The notes under the pieces were generated by a model, which saw only the letters and a list, made by a program, of their open reading frames with translations, made no database searches and had not been told where the DNA came from. The translations under genes were made by a program, and so were the position numbers. DNA of 63,887 nucleotides from an uncultured Pseudomonadales bacterium (GTDB lineage Bacteria; Pseudomonadota; Gammaproteobacteria; Pseudomonadales; Cellvibrionaceae): the NCBI GenBank assembly GCA_947494095.1, contig CANLTI010000024.1, positions 1-63,887 on the forward strand. Direction: 5' to 3'. Of this stretch, positions 56,174 through 63,887 are shown piece by piece (within the stretch, counting starts at the first letter, position 1; every line of letters starts with the position of its first letter).

Positions 56174-57120
56174 GTCAACCAAAAAGAACGATCAAAGATT
56201 ATGCTGTTATAGCTTTAAAAGGAATGGCGATGGGGGCTGCCGATGTGGTGCCCGGCGTTTCGGGTGGCACCATTGCCTTTATTACCGGTATATATGATGA
56301 GTTTTTAGGGGCGCTTAAAAATTGTACACCTGCGGCGTTGTTAATCTGGAAGCAAAAAGGCTTCATGGCATTGTGGCAGCATATTAACGGCAGTTTTTTA
56401 GTCGCTTTATTTACGGGTATTTTACTGAGTATAAAAACCTTTGCAGCCGTTATTGAGTACGCTTTGGATACTCATCCTATCTGGGTGTGGGCGTTCTTTT
56501 TTGGGTTGATTATTGCCTCGATTGTATTGTTGGCTCGCCATATGACACAGCGCTGGCGGGTGCGCGATGTTGTGGCATTGCTTGTAGGTACTGTGCTTGT
56601 GGTTGGCGTATCGCTGGCGGCACCTACGCAATTGCCGGGTTATTGGTGGGTGATGTTCCTAGGTGGTTTTGTGGCCATCTGTGCCATGATTTTACCCGGC
56701 GTCTCGGGGAGTTTCTTGTTACTGCTGGTGGGTTTGTATCCAGTGTTTTTGGATGCAGTTAACCATTTAGAATGGGACTTATTAATATCGTTTGGTGCGG
56801 GTGCAGTATGTGGTTTGATGGTTTTTTCACGCGCGCTATTGTGGCTGTTAACGCATTACCATCAGGTAACGGTGGCTACATTGTTGGGCTTTTTAGTGGG
56901 CTCGCTCAATGTGACTTGGCCGTGGAAAGAGCCGGTAGTGACTATGCTTAATCGGCACGGCGAAGAAGTTGTCGTGCAAAGCAGTAATGTATTACCGGCA
57001 CAATTTGCTGTTGTTACCGGCCAATCACCCGATACGCTATTGGCAGTCGTCTTTGCTATTGCCGGCGTAAGTTTGGTATTAGTCGCTGAGTTTCTTGCAG
57101 GCAAGCTCGGAAAATCATAA
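56170..57120 (+). CDS. DUF368 membrane protein
   Basis: 316 aa, TTG start overlapping the pcm stop (TTGA); ATG 56224 is a weaker alternative because it would cut the conserved IKDYAVIALKGMAMGAADVVPGVSGGTIAFITGIY. Eight or so membrane helices, and the second VPG-like motif CAMILPGVSGSFLLLLVGLY. DUF368 proteins were shown to be undecaprenyl phosphate translocases of the PopT type in some bacteria. Typical inhabitant of the pcm-nlpD gap in this lineage. Confidence 0.92.
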   Translation: MSQPKRTIKDYAVIALKGMAMGAADVVPGVSGGTIAFITGIYDEFLGALKNCTPAALLIWKQKGFMALWQHINGSFLVALFTGILLSIKTFAAVIEYALDTHPIWVWAFFFGLIIASIVLLARHMTQRWRVRDVVALLVGTVLVVGVSLAAPTQLPGYWWVMFLGGFVAICAMILPGVSGSFLLLLVGLYPVFLDAVNHLEWDLLISFGAGAVCGLMVFSRALLWLLTHYHQVTVATLLGFLVGSLNVTWPWKEPVVTMLNRHGEEVVVQSSNVLPAQFAVVTGQSPDTLLAVVFAIAGVSLVLVAEFLAGKLGKS

Positions 57121-57245
57121 TTAAAACTGGTACTTTTGTTTGTTTTCTTGTTTTTTTTAGCAAAAAAATCCGTTTTTTTATATTCTTTAGCAATAACAAT
57201 TCCATAGTTATAGCAACTCCTAATAACTATTTATGCTTAAAAATT

Positions 57246-58142
57246 ATGTTAAATGACAAAAAACTGCCAAATGTATATGTGTATGTCAAAAAAGTATCAC
57301 TTTACGTGAATGCTTTTTTGTACATTCTGTTGGCTTTTTTATGTGGCCCCTCTTGTGCCAGTCAATCAAATAAAGCCCCGATATCGAGCGTTTCACAGCC
57401 GGCCAGCGCGATGATATCGCATCATGTCGTTGCCAAAGGCGATACGCTGTATGCCATAGCATGGCGATACAGCTTAGATTATAAGCATCTCTCTAAAATT
57501 AATAAGATAACACCGCCTTATGCCATTAAGCCTGGTCAGGTTATACAGCTGGCGGGCGTTGCTCCCCGCGTGCCTTATCGCGTGAGTCAGCGTAAGGTTC
57601 GCCAAGTAAAAGCGAGAGCGCCCACGGTAGCAGCCCAGCCTAAAGCCACTAAAAGTGTAACCCCTGCGCAAGCCAAGCCTCCACTCAAAATACAGCCTTC
57701 AATACCTAAAAATCGTTCTAAAAAAAGTACAAGCGCCCCGCTAGCTGTCAAAACCTCGACAGTCAAATCTAAGTCTTTAGTGTGGTCTTGGCCTGTTAAG
57801 GGTAAGCTTGTTTCGTCCTTTAGTGTGGGTAAGGGGCTAAACAAGGGTATTGATATAGCTGCGAAATTAGGGGAATCTGTACGTGCTGCTGCTGACGGAC
57901 AGGTTGTTTACGCCGGTAGCGGTTTAAGAGGCTACGGTAATTTGATCATAGTGAAGCATCAAAACTCATACTTAAGTGCTTACGCGCACAATAGTTTGTT
58001 ACTCGCAAAAGAAGGCGATGATGTAACACGCGGTGAGAAAATTGCCGAGGTGGGAGGCTCTGGCGCGGCAGCGGTTAAGTTGCATTTTGAAATACGCCGC
58101 GATGGCGTGCCTGTTGACCCACTTAAGTATTTGCCTCGTTAA
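57246..58142 (+). CDS. nlpD: NlpD-type amidase activator (LysM + degenerate LytM)
   Basis: 298 aa. Hydrophobic export segment about 24-40 with two Cys (LCGPSC), a LysM domain 57-100 (VVAKGDTLYAIAWRYSL), a basic linker, and an M23 domain 180-296. The active-site His of HxGxD is Asn (NKGIDIA) and the HxH motif is KLH, so it is catalytically dead like NlpD/EnvC and would activate AmiC-type amidases at division. Leads into rpoS, whose promoter in E. coli lies in nlpD. Confidence 0.92.
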   Translation: MLNDKKLPNVYVYVKKVSLYVNAFLYILLAFLCGPSCASQSNKAPISSVSQPASAMISHHVVAKGDTLYAIAWRYSLDYKHLSKINKITPPYAIKPGQVIQLAGVAPRVPYRVSQRKVRQVKARAPTVAAQPKATKSVTPAQAKPPLKIQPSIPKNRSKKSTSAPLAVKTSTVKSKSLVWSWPVKGKLVSSFSVGKGLNKGIDIAAKLGESVRAAADGQVVYAGSGLRGYGNLIIVKHQNSYLSAYAHNSLLLAKEGDDVTRGEKIAEVGGSGAAAVKLHFEIRRDGVPVDPLKYLPR

Positions 58143-58456
58143 GCAAGCCGCCCGTGTTACTTTGCGGGTGTAACATAAAAAATATAAGCTTTGTTTAAGA
58201 CTTTATGGGCCCAAACACAAAAATAGTTGAGTGAGTAAACTTGACTAAAGTTTATGTTGTTTTGGCCGAAAACCTTATAGACCCTCAATAACAATGATAA
58301 AAAGAGGGGCCATAAATCTTGCCGTGTTTTAGCAGGTTTAAGGCATATAAGACTGGGGTGTACTGACATTATTGGCAAACGGATACAGGATTGTAACGTT
58401 GACGGAGGGCCATTTTTGATGTTGCACAAAAATACAATAAGTCTGAGGATGAGAAC
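58143..58456. other. nlpD-rpoS intergenic region
   Basis: 314 bp, longer than the usual E. coli spacing. It holds a weak TGTTAC/GTAACA hairpin just after nlpD. The 5' leader of rpoS is expected here; no DsrA-type pairing element was identified. Confidence 0.5.
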
Positions 58457-59641
58457 ATGGTTGCTCCACAACTTAGTTCCAAAAACACTACGCGAAAACT
58501 AACCCCTACTGTTGCAGCGCTTGAAGAGTTTGATGATATTGCCGTGATTGATGGCAGTACTGTTGATAAATCCACAGTGAATACCCCTGAGCTTGTTGAG
58601 GGTGCTTCTTTTGATTCTCCGGCGGCATTTAATGCCGCGCAAGTTGATGAATCGCATACGATTATTGCTGAAAAAGTTGTCAAGGCCAAAGCCAAGCCTA
58701 AACCCGGGGCAAAAGCTAAGGTTAAGGTTGAGGCTAAATCTAAAGCCAAGCCTGAGATAGCCAAGGTAGACCTTTTTGCTGTCGATGAAGAAGAGCAGCA
58801 AAAAAATCTTGATGCGACCCAGTTGTACTTAAACGAAATTGGCTTTTCTCCTTTGTTAAGCGCAGAAGAAGAGGTCTTTTTTGCGCGTAAGGCACTCAAA
58901 GGCGAAGAACCCGCTCGCAAGCGAATGATAGAAAGTAACTTGCGTTTGGTGGTTAAAATATCGCGTCGTTATGTGAATCGTGGTTTGGCCCTATTAGATT
59001 TAATTGAAGAGGGTAATTTAGGGCTTATTCGTGCCGTAGAAAAATTTGACCCCGAGCGCGGCTTTCGTTTTTCGACTTACGCAACTTGGTGGATAAGACA
59101 AACCATTGAGCGCGCCATCATGAATCAAACGCGCACCATTCGCTTGCCTATTCATGTGGTTAAAGAGCTAAATGTGTATTTACGTGCAGCGCGTGAACTG
59201 TCTCAAAAACTTGATCATGAGCCCTCGCCAGAAGAAATTGCCACTCTGCTCGATAAGCCCGTAGAAGACGTCGAGCGAATGTTGGGCCTTAACGAGCGCG
59301 TAGCCTCTATGGATACGCCTATAGGCCCCTCGTCAGATAAAACATTAGTTGATACTGTGGCTGACACTCATGTTTCTGACCCTGTGGCTTTATTGCAAGA
59401 CAGCGATTTAAGTGAAAACTTAAACAGTTGGCTCGATGAGCTAAGTGAAAAGCAGCGTGAGGTTGTGGCGCGTCGCTTTGGTTTAAGGGGCCACGAATCG
59501 AGCACCTTAGAAGAGGTAGGTCGTGAAATTGGACTAACACGTGAGCGTGTACGCCAAATACAAGTCGAAGCTTTACGCAGGCTGCGTGATATTTTAGAAA
59601 AACAAGGCTTAAATGCAGTATCACTTTTTGGTGCAATATAA
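58457..59641 (+). CDS. rpoS: RNA polymerase sigma factor RpoS with long N-terminal extension
   Basis: 394 aa, against about 330-340 usual. Conserved sigma core from about 113: [23 protein letters not shown] (1.2), [36 protein letters not shown] (2.1-2.2), [17 protein letters not shown] (2.4), and region 4 ending [25 protein letters not shown]. The first 110 residues are acidic, then Lys/Ala/Pro-rich (residues about 73-100, with [14 protein letters not shown]), unlike other RpoS. Ribosome site GAGGATGAGAAC before ATG. Master of stationary-phase expression. Confidence 0.94.
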   Translation: MVAPQLSSKNTTRKLTPTVAALEEFDDIAVIDGSTVDKSTVNTPELVEGASFDSPAAFNAAQVDESHTIIAEKVVKAKAKPKPGAKAKVKVEAKSKAKPEIAKVDLFAVDEEEQQKNLDATQLYLNEIGFSPLLSAEEEVFFARKALKGEEPARKRMIESNLRLVVKISRRYVNRGLALLDLIEEGNLGLIRAVEKFDPERGFRFSTYATWWIRQTIERAIMNQTRTIRLPIHVVKELNVYLRAARELSQKLDHEPSPEEIATLLDKPVEDVERMLGLNERVASMDTPIGPSSDKTLVDTVADTHVSDPVALLQDSDLSENLNSWLDELSEKQREVVARRFGLRGHESSTLEEVGREIGLTRERVRQIQVEALRRLRDILEKQGLNAVSLFGAI

Positions 59642-59693
59642 GAGTTAAGTTTTTATGGTGATAGCGTTAAAAAAAATAAAAATACATTGTAAT

Positions 59694-59969
59694 TATTCAG
59701 AGGTATCGAAATTAGGCGCTAATGAATCATTTACTGGGCCGCTCAAGCCATCTGCGACTTTGTGCTCCTCGACTTTATGCTCCTGCAAAGTCTAATCTTG
59801 CATATCCCTGTGCAGGTGCAAAGTTTAACCCTACGCATCCATGCTGGGGCGGTCGCTATATAAGCGCTCTCGACAGTGTGCTCCTGCACTGTCTAACCCT
59901 TGCTTTCCCTGCAAGGCCCGGCGCTTAAATGCCCAGAAAATAATCCATCAGCACCCTATGAGGTGAGGT
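59694..59969 (+). repeat. Dispersed mosaic repeat, copy C (most complete)
   Basis: The head TTCAGAGG...GGCGCTAATGAATCATTT and 15-bp units (two copies, 59755-59784) match copy A at 20175. The latter half with ATATAAGCGCTCTCGACAG and CCCAGAAAATAATCCATCAG matches copy B at 21430 in reverse. It therefore joins parts that A and B carry separately. No ORF of note. Confidence 0.8.
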
Positions 59970-60013
59970 TTTTCAGCTTCTCTGAGTAGTTGCAATACCT
60001 TTAGGTCAGTAAT

Positions 60014-60047
60014 AAAAAAACCCAGCATTTTACGGCTGGGTTTTTTT
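60014..60047. terminator. Bidirectional terminator
   Basis: AAAAAAACCCAGC/GCTGGGTTTTTTT, 13-bp stem. On the minus strand it closes the DUF1501 operon; on the + strand it closes rpoS and the repeat behind it. Confidence 0.92.
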
Positions 60048-60070
60048 ATGGTTGGGTTTACAGTTAGAGA

Positions 60071-61438
60071 TTACGAGATAAGTGCACCGTTAATAATCTT
60101 ACCGCCGTTAAAGCGCACATTAATGCGCTCTTCACTAATACCTACACTACGTGCCAGTGTTTTACCGACAGAGACTAGTGTTTGCTCGTAAGGAATATCG
60201 GCGTTATCAGTTTTGCCATTGGCAGCGTTAATACCTGTTGCTGAAAAATCAACGAGACTCCCGCTTTTATATACAGGCTCAATACCACCAACTACACCCG
60301 GCTTAATACTTGAGCCAAAGGTGAACATACAATGGTGATCACCGTTGTGGTTACGCCCATCGTTAGAGTTACGCAAAAAGGTACGACCAAATACATTAAG
60401 CGATGAAAAGACAACTTTATCTTGTATGTTAGCCGCTTTTAACTTACTCCATAAGGTTGCAAGTGCAGCCATAACTTCTGTGGTTTCTTCAACTTCATTT
60501 TTAAGTACTGAGTCACCATGGTTATCACCACCAAAAGTCATGCCTAGTGTAACCACGGGTGCAATGCCTGTTTGAATTAAAGCGACAGCCATTTTGGCTT
60601 GATTAAGTGGTGAATTACCATCGATATCTTCGATTAATTCACCCAGGTTACCCGCAATAACTTGAGCCTCTTGACGGCTAATGGCGTAGCGCTCTAAAAA
60701 GGCTTTTTGTGCTGGTGTGCCTTCGTTTTTAAGGCTCTTATAGGAGCGATCAATAAATTTATCACGCAGTGAGGCCATCTGTTCAATCCCTGCAATTGAC
60801 GCACTAAATAGCTCTTTGATATCCATAGGGTTAAGTACAGGAATAGGACGACCTTTAAAGCTAATGGGTGTCCCACCCACTGAGAGCGGCTCTTTTAGTG
60901 CCGTGCCCAGTGCTGTACTGGTTTCTTGTGCGATGGCTTCGGCTAATTGTGCGCTACCATTTCCCATCGGGTCTTTAATCGATCCATGAAAGCGTAAAAC
61001 ATTTTGATGGTCTGCGTGAGCATTCGTGCGGGTGCTGTGGTGCCAAAATGCGAGGTTACTGCGTAAGTCGTCGGGCAAGCTGGCCCAAGGTGCAGCACCT
61101 TTTACAGTTTGATTACCTAAATTGAATGTCTCTGGGACCTCGAAGCCTTCGGCTTTAGCGCTAAACTCTGATACTTTGGCGCGCTCAATTTGACTGCGAG
61201 GATCGCTACTGTTATCAGCATAGGTGCCGGGGACATTAACATTGTTCGGGTCACCATCGTGTAGGTGAGATAAAATGGTGTATTTCATTTCGTTGGTATT
61301 GGCCCATGCATGTTGGGGTGAGCCAGCAAGAAAGGCTATCGGTAACCCTGTCACTAGCGATTGCATGTGTAAAGAGCCAAAACCAAGAGCCGATTTAACA
61401 AGGGCTTGTCGACGTGAGAGATTAAATGTCTTTTTCAT
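60071..61438 (-). CDS. DUF1501-family exported protein
   Basis: 455 aa from ATG 61438 (MKKTFNLSRRQALVKSALG), 4 bp after the upstream gene's stop; the frame runs 47 codons further without a better start. N-terminal SRRQALVKSALGFGSLHMQSL resembles a Tat-type RR signal. The body has the sulfatase-like DUF1501 pattern: FWHHSTRTNAHADHQNVL, VTLGMTFGGDNHGDS, RNHNGDHHCMFTFGS. DUF1501 proteins are commonly paired with large cytochrome-containing proteins, as here. Biochemical role not known. Confidence 0.82.
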   Translation of the reverse strand: MKKTFNLSRRQALVKSALGFGSLHMQSLVTGLPIAFLAGSPQHAWANTNEMKYTILSHLHDGDPNNVNVPGTYADNSSDPRSQIERAKVSEFSAKAEGFEVPETFNLGNQTVKGAAPWASLPDDLRSNLAFWHHSTRTNAHADHQNVLRFHGSIKDPMGNGSAQLAEAIAQETSTALGTALKEPLSVGGTPISFKGRPIPVLNPMDIKELFSASIAGIEQMASLRDKFIDRSYKSLKNEGTPAQKAFLERYAISRQEAQVIAGNLGELIEDIDGNSPLNQAKMAVALIQTGIAPVVTLGMTFGGDNHGDSVLKNEVEETTEVMAALATLWSKLKAANIQDKVVFSSLNVFGRTFLRNSNDGRNHNGDHHCMFTFGSSIKPGVVGGIEPVYKSGSLVDFSATGINAANGKTDNADIPYEQTLVSVGKTLARSVGISEERINVRFNGGKIINGALIS

Positions 61439-61442
61439 AACG

Positions 61443-63674
61443 TTACATTCCCATTGAGAGTATGTCAGGTGAAGTACAAGCGGCAAAAAATACATTGCGC
61501 AAAGCGGATAGTTTATTAAGACCGAGGCCACAAGTGACTGAGTCTTGCTCCAAGGCAGCCTCTTCACTGGAACAAGCATTATCGTTAGTAGATATTTGAT
61601 AAATGCGTTTAAGCTCGTCTTTGTTTTTGCTATGACGTGGATGATTACTGGGTAGCCCCATTACCTGCTCAACTAATTGTGTATAAGTTGTATCAAGATT
61701 TTGATTGATGTTAATAATACCTTGATCATTATTGTTAATAGAATGTCTTGCCAATTGAGCGCACTTTAAATCCAGTGATTTAGTACTAAAGGCACCGACT
61801 TGCGTTACTTGTACAAAATCTTTTTTGGCTCGATTAAAACCATCAGGTGGCACGATGCCAAAATGTTTTTCATCGAGTTTTAGGCGTTTACTGTCTGTAG
61901 GTGGGCGGCACACCTCTATCGCGTTGCCTCGACGATCTAAACCTTGAGTATTATTGATAGTTTTAAGTGCGTTAAGGCGATTTTCCATTGAGGCACAGAG
62001 ATGATCGCCGCGAGCTATGCTGACCATAAAACCTTTTTCTTCATGAGTTTTGGTACTGCTTGAGCCGGTAAATAATGGTGAGCTAAAAAATTCACGTACT
62101 GTTAGGCGATAATTAAAGTTATTGTTTTTGAAAAACTGCACAATGCGTTTAAATTCATTATCGGTTTCTTCACAGCGTTGCGAATTGCCCCACATGCACA
62201 GTTTTTGTATCCATGCGACAGGGAAATCGGGGTGTTCTGCTAAAATATTGGCTAACTCATCCATTGTCGTAAAGTTTTTACTGACACCAAAAAAAGAAAA
62301 AGTAGGTTTTAAATCGTCAGTCGGTACAATAGCGTGATTATTAATATTTTGCGTATTCATGAAGGCCAGTCGCATAGTGTCCATATGGCGATGACATTGA
62401 AAACATACAGTATCTTCACCGGCATGATCTAATGGAATGCCATCTGAACGCAAATGCTCAGTTGCATCTGAAGGATCAAAAATTTGATCGAGCGCAGTAA
62501 TAACTGTTTGATGAGCATTGACACGAAATTGGTTATCAACGTTAGTGCTCCATGTCCCTAAAAACGAGGGGCTATTAAAAAATCCGATTCTGGGGTAGCG
62601 TGTTGTGATGGTATCACCATCGTTGAGTGCACGTAGAGAGTCTAGGAAAGCAGCCGATCCAGAGTAGGCAAATGGGGTTGTACCCTGTGCAATCGTAATT
62701 GTTCTCCAATCGGTAAAGTCACTGGCTTTAAAGTGTATGTTTTTTGCAAAGTGGTCATCATAAGGTTTTTTACCTGACCATCCAGCCCCGTTATCAGTAT
62801 AAGCAAGGGCGGCCAATACGGCAGTATTGACTCGCCATTTGCGACCATTAATAACCTCACTAAAAGGACGTTCGTTATTGTAGATATCTAAGGCGGTATT
62901 AACATAGGTATCGTCGAGTGAGGCAATCATGGTTTCGGTAAAAGGCTTGAATTCATCTGATGTTTTATCGAGCTTCCAGAATTGTTGGATATAGCGATCG
63001 CGGCCAGACTCACCCAGAGCAGCTACTTGAAAAGCCACTTTAAAATAGCGCGAAAGCTTATATTCATATTCGGGCGTTTGTTCCCATTGTTCAATTAAGG
63101 TTTTCATTTTTGCTGGTGTGGCGGTACTATCGCCATCAAATATTGCTAGCTCTTCGGCAGTAGGTGCACCGCCATGCAAGATATATTTGGCTTTGCTTAA
63201 CGCTTCTGCTGCAGTTGAGGGCATAAAGGCTGCGGTACTGCTCGCTGATGAGCTAGAAACAGGCATTTGCGTTGCTGCAACATGTTCAACCCAACGACTT
63301 ACACACTGAAACTCGTCATCAGACATAAAATTACGTGTTTGCGGCATAGGCTGGCGCTGGCAATCAGTTTGGTTTAGCTCTGCGTGAAGATCTTCATTAA
63401 TTAATTTAAGTAATAAAGAATCCTCAGGGGCTACTGGATCAATTAATAGCTCGTCGCTACAGCTTGCATCGCCATTACGGCTGGCAACACCAAGTATTTC
63501 TCGGCCCAAGTCTGGACTCTCTAAATTTAAGCCGCCGCCGTTAGCGCCAAAAATTTGTGCGTTATGGCAAAGCATACAGCTGTTATCGGTAAATACTTGT
63601 TGTACCTCTGCTATCGAGCAGTCTTCAAGAGCGGGCGCGCTTGACGATGTGCTGACGGCAATACTACTGGCCAC
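61443..63674 (-). CDS. Large c-type di-haem protein paired with the DUF1501 protein
   Basis: 743 aa from GTG 63674. Haem-binding motifs CMLCHNA (about residue 34) and CFQCHRH (middle), with further unpaired Cys. The N-terminus is Ser-rich. The open frame continues another 31 codons upstream, to an ATA at 63767 placed 6 nt after a perfect AGGAGG, with more Ser-rich sequence; the true start is therefore unclear. No ordinary signal peptide was seen in either version, though haem attachment needs export. Similar pairs in other proteobacteria belong to surface-associated oxidation systems of unknown substrate. Confidence 0.75.
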   Translation of the reverse strand: MASSIAVSTSSSAPALEDCSIAEVQQVFTDNSCMLCHNAQIFGANGGGLNLESPDLGREILGVASRNGDASCSDELLIDPVAPEDSLLLKLINEDLHAELNQTDCQRQPMPQTRNFMSDDEFQCVSRWVEHVAATQMPVSSSSASSTAAFMPSTAAEALSKAKYILHGGAPTAEELAIFDGDSTATPAKMKTLIEQWEQTPEYEYKLSRYFKVAFQVAALGESGRDRYIQQFWKLDKTSDEFKPFTETMIASLDDTYVNTALDIYNNERPFSEVINGRKWRVNTAVLAALAYTDNGAGWSGKKPYDDHFAKNIHFKASDFTDWRTITIAQGTTPFAYSGSAAFLDSLRALNDGDTITTRYPRIGFFNSPSFLGTWSTNVDNQFRVNAHQTVITALDQIFDPSDATEHLRSDGIPLDHAGEDTVCFQCHRHMDTMRLAFMNTQNINNHAIVPTDDLKPTFSFFGVSKNFTTMDELANILAEHPDFPVAWIQKLCMWGNSQRCEETDNEFKRIVQFFKNNNFNYRLTVREFFSSPLFTGSSSTKTHEEKGFMVSIARGDHLCASMENRLNALKTINNTQGLDRRGNAIEVCRPPTDSKRLKLDEKHFGIVPPDGFNRAKKDFVQVTQVGAFSTKSLDLKCAQLARHSINNNDQGIININQNLDTTYTQLVEQVMGLPSNHPRHSKNKDELKRIYQISTNDNACSSEEAALEQDSVTCGLGLNKLSALRNVFFAACTSPDILSMGM

Positions 63675-63767
63675 CGAGCTTTCGCTCGAAGAGGGTATTG
63701 GGTTTTCGCTTGAAGCGGTTATTGAGCTTTCACTCGATGCAATAACGGAGCGCTCACTGCTCGATAT

Positions 63768-63887
63768 ACAGGGCCTCCTAGTAATAGTTAGCCAATTTGT
63801 TTAATATTCACCCGCCGTTATAGCCCTGAGTGATAATTAAGTGACTTTAGATGAATGTACCGCCCATATTACTGACCCGAGACAACA
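63768..63887. other. Upstream region of the di-haem gene, window edge
   Basis: AGGAGG (minus strand, 63779-63774) is the only clear signal. No start of a further gene is visible in the remaining 100 bases. Confidence 0.5.

Noticed and set aside
59722..59928. Small + strand ORF after rpoS
   Set aside because: Lies wholly in mosaic repeat C and is not conserved in copies A or B.

Overview
The window reads as chromosomal DNA of a marine gammaproteobacterium of the Cellvibrionales (Saccharophagus/Teredinibacter/Cellvibrio type). This is inferred from gene content and order: dksA-gluQRS-cbrX-cbrA-cbrB, pcm-DUF368-nlpD-rpoS, RimI preceded by a HolD-like gene, a cytochrome c5, serine-rich linkers in exported proteins, and REP/RAYT elements. 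GC content is moderate, with AT-rich intergenic stretches. No rRNA, CRISPR array, prophage or complete insertion sequence was found.

Layout. 1-8.9 kb: an envelope-stress cluster (DUF883/YqjD-like, YqjE-like, a small membrane protein, a BON-domain protein), an MgtC family protein, then a dense signalling block (NtrC-type regulator, a small DHp-like protein, a CHASE3 histidine kinase, a stand-alone receiver, a hybrid kinase with three receivers) and a small lipoprotein. 9-13.9 kb: a diguanylate cyclase, then a LysR regulator divergent from a DJ-1/PfpI protein, a YqhD-type aldehyde reductase and a glutathione transferase. 14-16 kb: RecQ helicase. 16-21.6 kb: an accessory, repeat-rich region with a 110-bp palindromic repeat in two copies, a coupled pair of a 37-aa ORF and a putative HEPN protein, a RAYT transposase gene broken up by REP elements, a polysaccharide deacetylase, and a frameshifted TlpA-like gene. 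21.7-29.4 kb: housekeeping genes (YoaK-like, suhB, cytochrome c5, two identical tRNA-Lys, nadA, leuA with a possible leader peptide, HolD-like, rimI). 29.6-34.8 kb: pseB, pseC, pseF and a Maf-type glycosyltransferase, which points to flagellin glycosylation with pseudaminic acid or a relative. 35-42 kb: AlkC-like, erpA, bactofilin, a DUF6776-like protein, argC, a ClC channel, hemJ. 42-49 kb: a CbrA/CbrB system with cbrX, gluQRS and dksA. 49-60 kb: sfsA, Rieske, TfoX-C, LdcB-like, HAD, a hypothetical, FimT-like, ppa, pcm, DUF368, nlpD, rpoS. 60-63.8 kb: a DUF1501 protein with a di-haem c-type protein.

The strongest new element is a predicted small RNA on the minus strand at about 42305-42046, downstream of cbrB. 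It has a good sigma-54 promoter, a body crowded with AAnAANAA motifs, and a strong intrinsic terminator. That matches the architecture of Pseudomonas CrcZ, the Hfq/Crc decoy RNA whose transcription needs CbrB, so it may be the carbon-catabolite-repression RNA of this lineage. Second is a RAYT gene (17796-18644, minus) that can be reassembled across four internal REP insertions, all REPs in the same orientation. Third is the 37-aa ORF/HEPN cassette next to the 110-bp repeats. The window is also rich in 12-15 bp tandem repeats, both between genes and inside coding sequences (pseC, a HAD phosphatase).
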